DNA of 64,000 bases from Proteiniclasticum aestuarii (lineage in GTDB: Bacteria > Bacillota > Clostridia > Clostridiales > Clostridiaceae), in contig NZ_JAFNJU010000005.1 in the NCBI RefSeq assembly GCF_017368455.1, positions 62,001 to 126,000 of the forward strand, in the 5' to 3' direction. A program made the translations under genes and the position numbers. Shown piece by piece: positions 51,045 through 60,125 of the stretch. The first letter of the stretch is position 1, and every line of letters starts with the position of its first letter. The notes beneath the pieces were generated by a model. That model did no database searches and had not been told where the DNA came from. It was given only the letters and a program-made list of their open reading frames with translations.

Positions 51045-51088
51045 AGTGGAACCTGGGGCCTGCAAGGCCTGGGGTTCCGCTTTTTTTT
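51045..51088 (+). terminator. Strong intrinsic terminator after the amidase gene
   Basis: GTGGAACC...GGTTCCGC outer and GGCC...GGCC inner stems, then eight T. Confidence 0.9.
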
Positions 51089-51267
51089 GTTCTTCTCATA
51101 CGTTGAAACTGAGACAATCTCAGCCGGAAATCCAGCGGGAAATTGTAAATAATAGAGATTATCCTTTGTAATTACTTCAAAAATCGGTATAATTTAGCTA
51201 ATGTGATAAATGAGATTCGAAAACCCATGAAAAATGAGAAGCTGTGGTTAGGGAGAAGGAAAGATTG

Positions 51268-52248
51268 GTGAGTGGATTGAAGACATGGAATGATAAAAGA
51301 TATCATAGCCTGAATTATTTTTTAAGGGAAAAATTCAACGAAAAAGTATATAAGATCAGCCTTGATGCAGGATTTTCCTGTCCCAACAGAGATGGAACGT
51401 TAAATGGAACCGGATGCATCTTCTGCAGTGAGAGAGGATCCGGAGACTTTGCGGGAGACCGGAACTTCAGCATCCAGAAGCAGTTTGACGACATCAGCGC
51501 CATGATGGAGAAGAAATGGAAAAACGGAAAGTACATCGCCTATTTTCAGGCCTATACCAATACCTATGCGGAGCCTTTAGTGCTCCGCGAGAAATACCAG
51601 GAAGCTATCAGTCAGGAGGGCGTTGTGGCCCTTTCCATCGCTACCAGGCCAGACTGTCTGGGCGAGGAAGTTCTGGAGGTACTGTCGGAGTTTCGCGGCA
51701 AGGTGTATACCTTCGTGGAACTGGGACTGCAGACCGTCAGCGACAGGACCGGCCGCATGATCAACAGAGGCTACGATCTGCCGGTTTTCGAGAAAGCCGT
51801 GAGCAGGCTCAGAGCCCTTGACATCGATGTGGTGGTTCATGTGATTTTCGGACTGCCGGGAGAGACTCGAGACGACATGCTCCGTACGGTGAAGTACCTT
51901 GCGGGCATGAATATCCAGGGTGTGAAGTTCCATCTGCTGCATCTCATGAAGGACACCCCCATGGTTCATCTGTATGAGCGGGGGAAACTGGTCTTTCTGG
52001 AGATGGAGGAATATGTTTCCCTTGTGGCGGAGTCCATAGCGCTGCTTCCGGAGCATATGGTCATTCACCGCACCACGGGCGATGCGCCCAGAGATCTTCT
52101 CATCGGACCCATGTGGTCCCTGAACAAGTGGGAGGTCTTAAATGCCATCGACGATTATTTCAGAAAACATGACCTGTATCAAGGGAAAAACTATAGAGAA
52201 ACCAAGGATAACAGAGGCCAGAGGCCTCTAGAGGGAGAGAATAAATGA
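51268..52248 (+). CDS. TIGR01212-family radical SAM protein
   Basis: About 326 residues. The start is uncertain between TTG 51265 and GTG 51268 after AAGG, with a GTG at 51244 less likely. The cluster motif CPNRDGTLNGTGCIFC is near residue 35-50, with family-typical spacing. SIATRPDCLGEEVLEVL, ELGLQTVSD and HVIFGLPGETRDD mark the family (YtqA type), related to Elp3-like enzymes. Function not established; the comB gene begins inside its stop codon, so they share an operon. Confidence 0.88.
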   Translation: MSGLKTWNDKRYHSLNYFLREKFNEKVYKISLDAGFSCPNRDGTLNGTGCIFCSERGSGDFAGDRNFSIQKQFDDISAMMEKKWKNGKYIAYFQAYTNTYAEPLVLREKYQEAISQEGVVALSIATRPDCLGEEVLEVLSEFRGKVYTFVELGLQTVSDRTGRMINRGYDLPVFEKAVSRLRALDIDVVVHVIFGLPGETRDDMLRTVKYLAGMNIQGVKFHLLHLMKDTPMVHLYERGKLVFLEMEEYVSLVAESIALLPEHMVIHRTTGDAPRDLLIGPMWSLNKWEVLNAIDDYFRKHDLYQGKNYRETKDNRGQRPLEGENK

Positions 52249-52955
52249 AAATCGATATCATCACCACCGGTAACCATGTGACACCGGAGTCTGTAAAGAA
52301 TACCACAGTCATCGTCATCGATGTGCTGAGAGCCACATCCGTCATCATCTCCGCATTAAAAAACGGAGCCAAGAGTGTGGTGCCTGTGACCTCAGTGGAA
52401 GAGGCACTGGAGACCAAGAAGAAACTTGAGAATGTCATCCTGGGTGGAGAGCGGAAAGCCCAGAAGATTGAAGGTTTCGAGCTCTCCAATTCACCTCTGG
52501 AATATGGCTCTACGGCCGTTTACGACAAGAATGTGATTCTCACGACCACCAATGGAACCCATGCCATTTCAAAAAGCAGCGCAGCCAACAAGGTGTACAT
52601 CGGTGCACTGCTCAATGCCAGGGCGGTTTCCGAAAAGGTGGCTGAGGGAGGAGATGACGTGGTCATCGTGAACTCCGGTACCAACGGACAGTTTTCCATG
52701 GACGATTTCATCGCATCGGGTGCCGTCATTTCGGAGATGCTGAGCATCAGAGATTATGAACTGAGTGATGTGGCGAAGACCGCCCTTCTCATCTACAAAG
52801 CCCATCCGGATTTTCTGAGCTACATCAGGGAAGCCAGACACTACAAGGTGCTGATGGACCTGGGACTGGAGGAGGACATCCGGCTTTGTCTGCACAAGGA
52901 TCTCTACGACATCGTTCCGGAGTACAAGAACGGAATCATCAAACTGAATTTCTAG
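52245..52955 (+). CDS. comB: 2-phosphosulfolactate phosphatase (ComB)
   Basis: 236 residues. ComB features: VIVIDVLRATSVIISAL near residue 22-38, GGERKAQKIEGFELSNSP near 66-83, TTTNGTHAI, and NSGTNGQF. The enzyme makes sulfolactate from phosphosulfolactate in coenzyme M biosynthesis. The other steps (comA, comC) are not near, so in this bacterium it may serve another sulfonate pathway. ATG overlaps the preceding stop by 4 bases. Confidence 0.9.
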   Translation: MKIDIITTGNHVTPESVKNTTVIVIDVLRATSVIISALKNGAKSVVPVTSVEEALETKKKLENVILGGERKAQKIEGFELSNSPLEYGSTAVYDKNVILTTTNGTHAISKSSAANKVYIGALLNARAVSEKVAEGGDDVVIVNSGTNGQFSMDDFIASGAVISEMLSIRDYELSDVAKTALLIYKAHPDFLSYIREARHYKVLMDLGLEEDIRLCLHKDLYDIVPEYKNGIIKLNF

Positions 52956-52964
52956 ACCAGCAGT

Positions 52965-53009
52965 AAAGGAAGAAGCTTCATACGTTCATGATGAAGCTTC
53001 TTCCTTTTT
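52965..53009. terminator. Strong bidirectional terminator
   Basis: AAAGGAAGAAGCTTCAT (52965-52981) pairs with ATGAAGCTTCTTCCTTT (52991-53007) between convergent genes. Confidence 0.9.
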
Positions 53010-53014
53010 AGTGG

Positions 53015-53371
53015 CTACTCATTAATGCTTTCCAGATTTTCCAGAGGGACCCATCCTTCCTCTCCATTATGTTCATGGATGCAGTATGCCCAGCTATTCA
53101 CGGTCTTTTTCACCGATACGATATCTCCTGTGGAGACATCCAGTTCTCTGGAAGAATAATCCTCCAGCAGAGTGGACTCATCCCCCATGTCCTTCAGGTA
53201 TGCTCTTGGAATCCAGCCCTCCTTCAGGGTGTCCTTTGCGATGCAGTAGACCCAGTTCTGCCAGACGGGATTGCCGATGTACTCTTCCAGCCTGAGTACC
53301 CGGTCGTTCTCCTTGAGCTTGATGAGGTTCGCCTCGTTGACCACATGATTCTTGATCACTACGTATCTCAT
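53015..53371 (-). CDS. Double SH3-like domain protein
   Basis: 118 residues in two similar halves. Each has the SH3-like pattern ending in a W-V-Y-C-I (NWVYCIAKDTLKEGWIPRAY) or W-A-Y-C-I (SWAYCIHEHNGEEGWVPLEN) strand. No signal peptide, so it is cytosolic. It follows the next gene upstream by 2 bases and is probably in an operon with it. A binding partner is unknown. Confidence 0.72.
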   Translation of the reverse strand: MRYVVIKNHVVNEANLIKLKENDRVLRLEEYIGNPVWQNWVYCIAKDTLKEGWIPRAYLKDMGDESTLLEDYSSRELDVSTGDIVSVKKTVNSWAYCIHEHNGEEGWVPLENLESINE

Positions 53372-53373
53372 GA

Positions 53374-53847
53374 CTAGATGCTCAGTGAAACTGCGATCTC
53401 TGAAATGATGAGTTCCATCTCTTCAGGAGGCAGATTCTCCTTGATTTCATAGTAGGGTGTGAGCATGCAGTTCCGGTCAAACAGGCGGAAGAGCTCAATC
53501 ATGATGGGACTGCTTTCGGGTTCGACCCGCTGGGTTTCATCTGCGCCATAGGAGAGAATCCCCAGAAAGGTGGCTCCGTTTCGTACTCTTTCCATGACCT
53601 CGTTGACGAGGGGAACAAGATGGGATTTGATGTATTTCTGATAGGCTTCCTCCGTATATTCCTCTTTAGTGATATCTTTTCTGTAGAGGTCAAAATGTTT
53701 GCTGATATTCGGCACCGGAACCAGGTTGACCCCTAGATCGATCAGATCCGATACGACGGATAAGGGCCCATGACCCGCTCTTCTGTTTTCCGGCAGAGCG
53801 CCCTGATCGAGTATGCTGCTTGTGATGACGAGTATTTTATCTTCCAT
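53374..53847 (-). CDS. Cytosolic protein of unknown family
   Basis: 157 residues. It begins like a nucleotide-fold protein (ILVITSSILDQGALPENRRA) and shows SYGADETQRVEPESSPIMIE near residue 100-118, but I cannot assign it. The one cysteine is in NCMLTPYY. GGAGG precedes the ATG by 6 bases, which supports a real gene. It is the first gene of a two-gene leftward operon with the SH3-like protein. Confidence 0.55.
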   Translation of the reverse strand: MEDKILVITSSILDQGALPENRRAGHGPLSVVSDLIDLGVNLVPVPNISKHFDLYRKDITKEEYTEEAYQKYIKSHLVPLVNEVMERVRNGATFLGILSYGADETQRVEPESSPIMIELFRLFDRNCMLTPYYEIKENLPPEEMELIISEIAVSLSI

Positions 53848-53953
53848 GCGGGAACCTCCTTGATGAACTTAATTAATTATGACATTATTCTGAAAAAAAC
53901 ACAATGAATGCTGTAAAGGCAGGGTGAACGACACATGAATATTTCGTGATTTC

Positions 53954-53983
53954 TTGTCAATGGGCGGTTTCCTCCGGTATAAT
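53954..53983 (+). promoter_or_regulatory. Promoter of the [2Fe-2S]-barnase-barstar unit
   Basis: TTGTCA (53954-53959), 18-base spacer, TATAAT (53978-53983), 19 bases before the first start. Confidence 0.6.
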
Positions 53984-54002
53984 TCAGATGAGGGGTGATG
54001 AA

Positions 54003-54227
54003 ATGGATAATGAAATCGATCCGAAGATCATGGATAACATAACGAAAGTATGCATATGCAAAGCCATACCGAGAAGCAAGATAAAGAACGCCATAAGAAG
54101 CGGTGCAGACAGTGTCGTGAAAGTGAATGAAGTCACGGGTTCCGGACAGGGAGAGTGCCGCGGAAGAAGATGCGGACTCAAGATCAAGGCTCTGGTGGAC
54201 GGATACAAGAAGGGAGAGTGGGAATGA
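54003..54227 (+). CDS. BFD-like [2Fe-2S]-binding protein
   Basis: 74 residues from ATG 54003, after AGGGGTGATGAA. CICKAI and CRGRRC supply four cysteines in the spacing of bacterioferritin-associated ferredoxin-like (BFD) domains: C-x-C and C-x4-C. It could carry a [2Fe-2S] cluster. The stop overlaps the start of the barnase gene by 4 bases, so translation is coupled. Why an iron-sulfur protein precedes a ribonuclease is unclear. Confidence 0.75.
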   Translation: MDNEIDPKIMDNITKVCICKAIPRSKIKNAIRSGADSVVKVNEVTGSGQGECRGRRCGLKIKALVDGYKKGEWE

Positions 54228-54736
54228 TGAGAAAGCTCCTGAAAAGAAGTGCTTCGCTGTTTCTGACGCTGCTTCTTCTTTTCACCTTCTCCGGATGCTC
54301 CATTCTGGAGATGGAACTTGTGGAAGAGGGAAACGCACCTCAGGTGGAAAATCCATCGGAGTCGGAAGGAGAGACAGGTGTTGAAACCCCTGCCATCGAC
54401 GAAGACGGCCATTATACGTCTAAAGACGAAGTGGCGCTCTACATCCACACCTACGGCAGACTGCCTGGAAACTACATCCGGAAAAATGATGCCATGGACC
54501 TGGGGTGGGATGCCAGTAAAGGGAATCTCTGGGATGTGACCGATGAGATGAGCATCGGGGGAGACCGATTCGGTAACAGGGAAGGGCTCCTTCCCGATGA
54601 AAGCGGCAGACAGTGGTATGAAGCGGACATCGACTATGAAGGTGGGTACAGGAACGCTCTGCGCATCGTCTACTCCAGTGATGGGCTCATCTACTATACG
54701 GATGACCACTATGAATCCTTCAAGAAGCTCTATTAG
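54224..54736 (+). CDS. Lipoprotein barnase-type ribonuclease
   Basis: 170 residues from ATG 54224. The signal peptide LFLTLLLLFTFSGC ends with a lipobox Cys, so the protein is anchored outside. After an acidic linker (about residues 25-60), the barnase fold follows: NYIRKNDAMDLGW, then GNLWDV, WYEADIDYEGGYRNALRIVY, and YTDDHYESF. The residues equivalent to barnase Lys27, Glu73, Arg83, Arg87 and His102 are present, so it should cut RNA. A barstar-like gene starts 10 bases downstream. Confidence 0.88.
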   Translation: MMRKLLKRSASLFLTLLLLFTFSGCSILEMELVEEGNAPQVENPSESEGETGVETPAIDEDGHYTSKDEVALYIHTYGRLPGNYIRKNDAMDLGWDASKGNLWDVTDEMSIGGDRFGNREGLLPDESGRQWYEADIDYEGGYRNALRIVYSSDGLIYYTDDHYESFKKLY

Positions 54737-54746
54737 GAGGACTGCA

Positions 54747-55019
54747 ATGAATAGAATCATGTTGAACGGTAAAAGAATGATCACAAGAGAAGTGACCCAT
54801 GCCTATCTCAAGAGGAAATTCTCCTTTCCCGATTACTACGGACGGAATCTGGATGCGCTGTGGGATCTTCTGTCCACCAGGGCGAAGGAAACGGAAATCG
54901 TCATCGTCAATGCCCACTGCATCAGAGAGAATCTGGGGCACTATGGCACATCCCTTCTGAAGGTCTTTGAGGATCTTCAGGAGGAAAACAGACGCATGAA
55001 GGTGTTCTATCTCAACTGA
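54747..55019 (+). CDS. Barstar-family inhibitor
   Basis: 90 residues, the size of barstar. The barnase-binding helix FSFPDYYGRNLDALWDLL (about residues 26-43) keeps the Tyr, Asn and two Asp that contact the barnase active site. AGGAGG lies before the ATG. Barstar stays in the cytosol and neutralises ribonuclease made before export. Its position right after the barnase-type gene makes the toxin-immunity relationship strong. Confidence 0.9.
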   Translation: MNRIMLNGKRMITREVTHAYLKRKFSFPDYYGRNLDALWDLLSTRAKETEIVIVNAHCIRENLGHYGTSLLKVFEDLQEENRRMKVFYLN

Positions 55020-55020
55020 A

Positions 55021-55070
55021 AAGAATCCTGAAACGGGCAGTGCGAACTTTCTGTTTCAGGATTCTTTTTT
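55021..55070 (+). terminator. Intrinsic terminator after barstar
   Basis: AAGAATCCTGAAAC pairs with GTTTCAGGATTCTT plus a T run. Confidence 0.9.
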
Positions 55071-55176
55071 CACTTTCTCCGTAAAAATCGACTAAGAAGG
55101 AAAGAGATACGTTATAATAGTAGGAAAGTAAAGTAAAACAGAGTGTCCGGTCATGGACAGAGAAGGAGAGGGAACT

Positions 55177-56283
55177 ATGGAGTATAAATACAAGACCATC
55201 AGAGAGATCCTTGAGAAGTATGAAGAGGATCAGCTTATGGATGCGCTGGACTACATGCATCTGGAGTTTGAGGAGGATGCGGAGGAAACGGAGCTCATAA
55301 GCATTCTGGAAGAAGGACTCAGGCAGTATGGCATCGAGCTTTTCTATATGCTGGGTCATGATGACCTGACTCATCTTTCCCGAATGAAAGAGAATCATGG
55401 GCGATTCACCTTCAGAGACAGTGAGGATCCTTCGGCAGGCCCACCGGAAGAGCTCATGGAAATCATGGGGCTCATGGATCTATGCCTTGTGTATCCGGAG
55501 ATGGATGAGGAGAATCCAGAGCTCATCACCGTGCATGTGAGCAAGGAGTTCCTGGATCTCTTCGAAAGCTTCCTGGTTCCGGAAAGACTCAGCATGGCCG
55601 GGTATCTGGATGAGGCTGCAAAGATCATTAAGGGCGCTCTCTACTATTATGGGGCTCTGGAGCTGGATAAGCTGCATGAAATCGTCATGAAGAATCATGG
55701 GAACATGGACCGGAAGCTCTTTAACAGAGTACTCTCCTACAGGCATTCTCTGACCCATGAATATGAATCCGTCTATATGGAGGACAAGGAATACATTGTG
55801 GATGCGGACTTCGAGAATTTCTATGAAATCGAGGATACCCTTTCGTGGAACAGAGGGCAGGGGTACAAGGAGTTCGAAAGGCCTGATTTTCTGGAAGCGG
55901 GTGACCCCCTCTATGTGGAGAAAGAAGAGGAGTATGATGAAATCTACGACTACTTCTACGACAAGTTCACCATCAGCGAGGATGTGAAGAAGAAGTACAG
56001 CCACATACCCGATGACTTCTACTACAGCTATTTTATCGAACTGCTTCTGGATCTGGGTAGAAAAGCCGGGGAGACTGATGAAGTTGTGGAAGCTTTCCTG
56101 GAAGAGATGGAGTTCTCGTCTGAAGAGGAAAAGAGGGAAGGCAGAAAGCTTGTCATGGATTATCTCAACAAGGTCAGCAGATGGGACAATCTGGGATTCG
56201 CCAACGATGAGATGCCGAAACTGAAGCTGGACAATCAGAATGTGGTGCACATGAAAGCCTATCTGGGCAAAAAGAAAAAGTAG
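55177..56283 (+). CDS. Large acidic protein of unknown function
   Basis: About 368 residues from ATG 55177 with GGAGAGGG upstream; a 55153 start is less likely. The sequence is helical and very acidic, with many Tyr and Met residues, and ends with a lysine-rich KKKK tail. No signal peptide or membrane segment. I do not recognise a family; the N-terminal IREILEKYEEDQLMDALDY and the D/E-rich YDEIYDYFYDKF are the most marked elements. It stands alone, preceded by TATAAT at 55113-55118. Confidence 0.6.
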   Translation: MEYKYKTIREILEKYEEDQLMDALDYMHLEFEEDAEETELISILEEGLRQYGIELFYMLGHDDLTHLSRMKENHGRFTFRDSEDPSAGPPEELMEIMGLMDLCLVYPEMDEENPELITVHVSKEFLDLFESFLVPERLSMAGYLDEAAKIIKGALYYYGALELDKLHEIVMKNHGNMDRKLFNRVLSYRHSLTHEYESVYMEDKEYIVDADFENFYEIEDTLSWNRGQGYKEFERPDFLEAGDPLYVEKEEEYDEIYDYFYDKFTISEDVKKKYSHIPDDFYYSYFIELLLDLGRKAGETDEVVEAFLEEMEFSSEEEKREGRKLVMDYLNKVSRWDNLGFANDEMPKLKLDNQNVVHMKAYLGKKKK

Positions 56284-56299
56284 CATGACTCTTCCGGAT

Positions 56300-56318
56300 C
56301 ATGGGGCTGATAGCCCCA
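56300..56318 (+). terminator. Hairpin after the acidic protein gene
   Basis: TGGGGCT-GAT-AGCCCCA with little T run. Confidence 0.4.
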
Positions 56319-56329
56319 GATTCAGTTGT

Positions 56330-56358
56330 TTGACAAGGGATTATGCATATACTATAAT
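56330..56358 (+). promoter_or_regulatory. Consensus promoter of the ileS T-box transcript
   Basis: TTGACA (56330-56335), 17 bases, TATAAT (56353-56358). Confidence 0.85.
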
Positions 56359-56365
56359 GATTAGG

Positions 56366-56616
56366 TCAAACGCTGTGAACAGGACAAGTATCTTCCGGAA
56401 AAAGGCTTACAGAGAGAGGTTGGCTGCTGAAAAACCTTAGCCTGAAAGAAGAGAATATCACCTGGGAGTGGATCTGCTGAAAAATGGAAGTAAGCGGATA
56501 CGTGGTTTCGCGTTAAGAAATAGGATATGAAAAAGAAGAGATTCTTCGTGTATCTGAAAATGAAATGTATTAGGTGGTATAGCGAGACCTCGCCCTATTT
56601 TGGGCGGGTCTTTTTT
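56366..56616 (+). promoter_or_regulatory. T-box riboswitch leader of ileS (isoleucine specifier AUC)
   Basis: Stem I contains AGAGAG (about 56411-56416), GGTTGGCTG (56418 on) and the specifier loop GAATATCACC with AUC at 56457-56459. The T-box core TTAGGTGGTATAGCG is at 56570-56584, followed by a terminator hairpin (GACCTCGCCC...GGGCGGGTC, 56586-56610) and TTTTTT. Uncharged tRNA-Ile would prevent termination and allow ileS expression. Confidence 0.92.
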
Positions 56617-56646
56617 ATATATATAAGGGAAGAAGGAGTTGTAAGC

Positions 56647-59600
56647 ATGTATAAAAAAGTTGATGCGGGAAAATCCTTTGTATCGATGGAAGATGAAGTA
56701 AGAGAACTGTGGCAGGAAAAAGAGATCGTGGAAAAGAACTACAAGCTGAACCAGGACGGGGAGGTCTTCACATTCTTTGACGGACCACCGACAGCCAACG
56801 GAAAGCCTCATGTGGGCCATGTTCTCACAAGAGTCATCAAGGACCTCATTCCAAGATACAAGGTCATGAAAGGATACAAGGTTTTAAGAAAGGCAGGATG
56901 GGATACCCATGGTCTGCCTGTAGAGCTGGAAATTGAGAAGAAACTGGGAATCGACGGAAAAGAAGGCATTGAAGAGTATGGAGTGGAAAACTTCATCAAT
57001 GAATGTAAGGAAAGTGTATTCAAGTACACCACCATGTGGAAGGAAATGTCTGAAAAGATCGGTTTCTGGGTAGACATGGAAGATCCTTACATCACCTACA
57101 AGAACGATTATATCGAGTCAGAGTGGTGGGCACTGAAAACCATGTGGGAGTCGGATCTGCTCTACAAGGGATTCAAGGTCATGCCTTACTGTCCACGTTG
57201 TGGAACAGGGCTTTCCTCCCATGAAGTGGCCCAGGGCTATAAGGATGTCAAAGACAGCACAGCCATCGCCAAGTTCAAGGTGGCAGGGACTGAGAACAAG
57301 TACATTCTCGCCTGGACAACCACCCCATGGACACTGCCTTCCAATGCGGCCCTGGCAGTGAACAGAACCTTCACCTATGTGGAAGCACAAGTGGAAGAGG
57401 AAATCTACATCCTGGCCAAGGAACTGGTGGAAAAGGTTCTGGACGGAAAAGAATATGAGATCATTCGTGAATTCCTGGGTGAAGAACTGGTCAATATGGA
57501 TTACGAGCAGCTCATGCCTTTCCATACACCGGAAAAGAGAGCGTTCTTTGTCATCCACGGAGACTTCGTCACCCTTTCAGATGGTACCGGTGTGGTTCAT
57601 ACAGCACCTGCCTATGGTGAAGATGACTACATGGTGGGCATGAAGAACAACATTCCGTTCATCCATCTGGTCAATGAAGAAGGAAAATTCAACGATGAAG
57701 TGCAGCCTTTCAAGGGCATGGATGTCAGAAAGGCCGACAAGGCGATCCTTCAGTGGCTGCAGGATGAGAACAAGCTTTTCCACACGGAAAAGTATACTCA
57801 CTCCTACCCCCACTGCTGGAGATGCGACACACCGCTTCTCTACTATCCAAAGGACAGCTGGTTCATCCGCATGAGCTCCTTAAGAGACGAACTGCTGGAG
57901 AACTCCAACAGCGTCAACTGGTATCCTGATAACGTCAGAACAGGCAGAATGGGTAAGTTCCTGGAAAATGTCATCGACTGGGGCATCTCCAGAGATAGGT
58001 ACTGGGGAACGCCACTGCCGATCTGGGAATGTTCCTGTGGACACAGGGAATGCATCGGATCCATTGAAGAGCTGAAGGAAAAGGGCATCGAAGTTCCAGA
58101 AAACATCGAGCTTCATAAGCCCTACATAGACAAAGTGCATCTGAACTGTCCGAAGTGCGGCGGTGTCATGGACAGAACCCATGAAGTCATCGATGCCTGG
58201 TTTGATTCAGGTTCCATGCCTTTTGCGCAGTGGCACTATCCATTTGAAAACAAGGAAATGTTCGAGGAGAATTTCCCTGCACAGTTCATTTCTGAGGCAG
58301 TGGACCAGACCAGAGGATGGTTCTATACACTCCTGGCCATTTCAACGGCCATCTTCAAGAAGAGTCCTTTTGAAAACGTCATTGTCATGGGACATGTACT
58401 GGACAAGAAGGGCATCAAGATGTCCAAGCATAAGGGCAATGTGGTGGAACCGATGAAGGTCATCAACGAGCAGGGGGCAGACGCCACCAGATGGCATTTC
58501 TATACCGCTTCCATGCCATGGCTTCCTACAAGATTCTCACAGGATGATGTGGCGGAAAGCCAGAGAAAGTTCCTTCTGACCCTGTACAATGTGTATTCCT
58601 TCTATGTTCTCTATGCGGACATCGACAATTTCAATCCGCTGGACTACAAGGACCACACATCTGAAAACGTCATGGACAAGTGGATTCTGTCCAAGCTGAA
58701 CTCCCTGGTGAAGACCGTCACGGAAAATCTGGACGGATACAGAATCACCCAGGCGGCTCTTGCCATTGAAGCCTTCACAGATGAACTATCCAACTGGTAT
58801 GTAAGAAGAAATCGTTCCAGATTCTGGTCCGATGAACTGACAGAGGATAAGATCAGTGCCTACACCACACTTTATAATGTGCTGGTGACCCTGGCCAAGA
58901 CTGCGGCACCATTTGTGCCCTACATCGCAGAAACCATCTATCAGAATCTGGTGGTGGGCCTCGATAAGGATGCCAAGGAATCCATCCACTTCACCAGCTA
59001 TCCTGAAGCGGACGAAGCCCTCATCAATGGGGACCTGGAAAGAGAAATGGGACTTGCCTATAACCTGGTGACCCTGGGCAGAAGTGCAAGAAACACCTCC
59101 AACATGAAGAACAGACAGCCTCTGTCTCAGATGCTGATTTCGGAGAAGGAGCTTCCTGAGTATTATGGAGACATCATCAAGGATGAGTTGAACATCAAGG
59201 ACGTTGTGCTGGGCGCAGACCTTTCCAAGTATGTGAATTACGAGATCAAACCGAACCTGCCGGTTCTGGGCAAATCCTACGGAAAGATGATTCCAAAGAT
59301 CCGAGCCGCCATAAACGGCATGGATCAGATGGAGCTTGCTCAGAAGGTGAGCCGCGGAGAAAATGTTTCCGTGTCTATTGATGGAGAGGAGATTCTTCTA
59401 AACGGAGACAATCTTCTTGTGACCATGCAGGGTCTGGAAGGATTCGCCTTTGCCGGAGAAGGAGAACTGGGCGTAATCCTGGATACGAACCTGACACCTG
59501 AGCTGAAGGAAGAAGGAGACGTCCGTGAAATGATCTCCAAGATCCAGAACCTCAGAAAGGAATCCGGATTCCAGGTGGCGGACAAGATCAGACTGTATGT

Positions 59601-59760
59601 ATCAGGAAATGAGAAGCTTACGGCCATCATGAAGAAGTTTGAAGACCACCTGAAGAAGGAAACCCTCACAGTGGAAATCAGATATAATGAAGAACATGCA
59701 GCGGAAGAATTCAACATCAACGGGGAAACCATCCTCATCGGTGTTGAAGTGGTGAAATAA
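56647..59760 (+). CDS. ileS: Isoleucyl-tRNA synthetase, type 2-like
   Basis: 1037 residues from ATG 56647, with GGAG nearby; an upstream in-frame start at 56527 lies in the T-box and is not used. The HIGH motif is PHVGH and the KMSKS loop is KMSKHKGN. Two pairs of Cys ([12 protein letters not shown]) lie in the middle. The length over 1000 and motif types resemble the eukaryote-like IleS2 group, whose members are often mupirocin resistant; type 1 is about 920 residues. That resistance is inferred only. Confidence 0.93.
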   Translation: MYKKVDAGKSFVSMEDEVRELWQEKEIVEKNYKLNQDGEVFTFFDGPPTANGKPHVGHVLTRVIKDLIPRYKVMKGYKVLRKAGWDTHGLPVELEIEKKLGIDGKEGIEEYGVENFINECKESVFKYTTMWKEMSEKIGFWVDMEDPYITYKNDYIESEWWALKTMWESDLLYKGFKVMPYCPRCGTGLSSHEVAQGYKDVKDSTAIAKFKVAGTENKYILAWTTTPWTLPSNAALAVNRTFTYVEAQVEEEIYILAKELVEKVLDGKEYEIIREFLGEELVNMDYEQLMPFHTPEKRAFFVIHGDFVTLSDGTGVVHTAPAYGEDDYMVGMKNNIPFIHLVNEEGKFNDEVQPFKGMDVRKADKAILQWLQDENKLFHTEKYTHSYPHCWRCDTPLLYYPKDSWFIRMSSLRDELLENSNSVNWYPDNVRTGRMGKFLENVIDWGISRDRYWGTPLPIWECSCGHRECIGSIEELKEKGIEVPENIELHKPYIDKVHLNCPKCGGVMDRTHEVIDAWFDSGSMPFAQWHYPFENKEMFEENFPAQFISEAVDQTRGWFYTLLAISTAIFKKSPFENVIVMGHVLDKKGIKMSKHKGNVVEPMKVINEQGADATRWHFYTASMPWLPTRFSQDDVAESQRKFLLTLYNVYSFYVLYADIDNFNPLDYKDHTSENVMDKWILSKLNSLVKTVTENLDGYRITQAALAIEAFTDELSNWYVRRNRSRFWSDELTEDKISAYTTLYNVLVTLAKTAAPFVPYIAETIYQNLVVGLDKDAKESIHFTSYPEADEALINGDLEREMGLAYNLVTLGRSARNTSNMKNRQPLSQMLISEKELPEYYGDIIKDELNIKDVVLGADLSKYVNYEIKPNLPVLGKSYGKMIPKIRAAINGMDQMELAQKVSRGENVSVSIDGEEILLNGDNLLVTMQGLEGFAFAGEGELGVILDTNLTPELKEEGDVREMISKIQNLRKESGFQVADKIRLYVSGNEKLTAIMKKFEDHLKKETLTVEIRYNEEHAAEEFNINGETILIGVEVVK

Positions 59761-59796
59761 CCCAAGATAGAGTTAAGATAAACAGTTTTCATGAAG

Positions 59797-59826
59797 ACCG
59801 GGCTATGGATGTGTAGCCCGGTTCTT
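59797..59826 (+). terminator. Intrinsic terminator after ileS
   Basis: ACCGGGCTA pairs with TAGCCCGGT, then TTCTTGATTT. Confidence 0.75.
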
Positions 59827-60125
59827 GATTTCTGAATATGCAATGAAAACACAGGTTAAATTTTCATGAAACATTTTCATTTTTCTCTGGAAGATGGTAA
59901 GATAGTAAATAGAACAGATGTAAATAATGGGTTTCTTTTACATTTTTCTGTAAAAAGGTAGAGTATTTTCAGTAAATATATATTACAATGTATATGATAA
60001 GGTTTACTGTTTAATATTTTAACCGAAATTACACAGAATATTCGTGTGTGAAGTGATATACTAATATAAAATATCGGATTTCAACAGAGAATGAATATTA
60101 ATTTATAAATATGAGGAGTGGTAAC
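59827..60125 (+). other. AT-rich upstream region of the CcpA-like regulator
   Basis: No gene seen. It holds a TATACT at 60057-60062 as possible -10 and, just before it at about 60031-60050, the near-palindrome CAC-A-GAATATTC-G-TGTG, which may be a binding site. The remainder is AT-rich. Confidence 0.35.

Noticed and set aside
56527-56646. N-terminal extension of ileS
   Set aside because: This stretch is the T-box core and terminator. The true start at 56647 has its own ribosome binding site.
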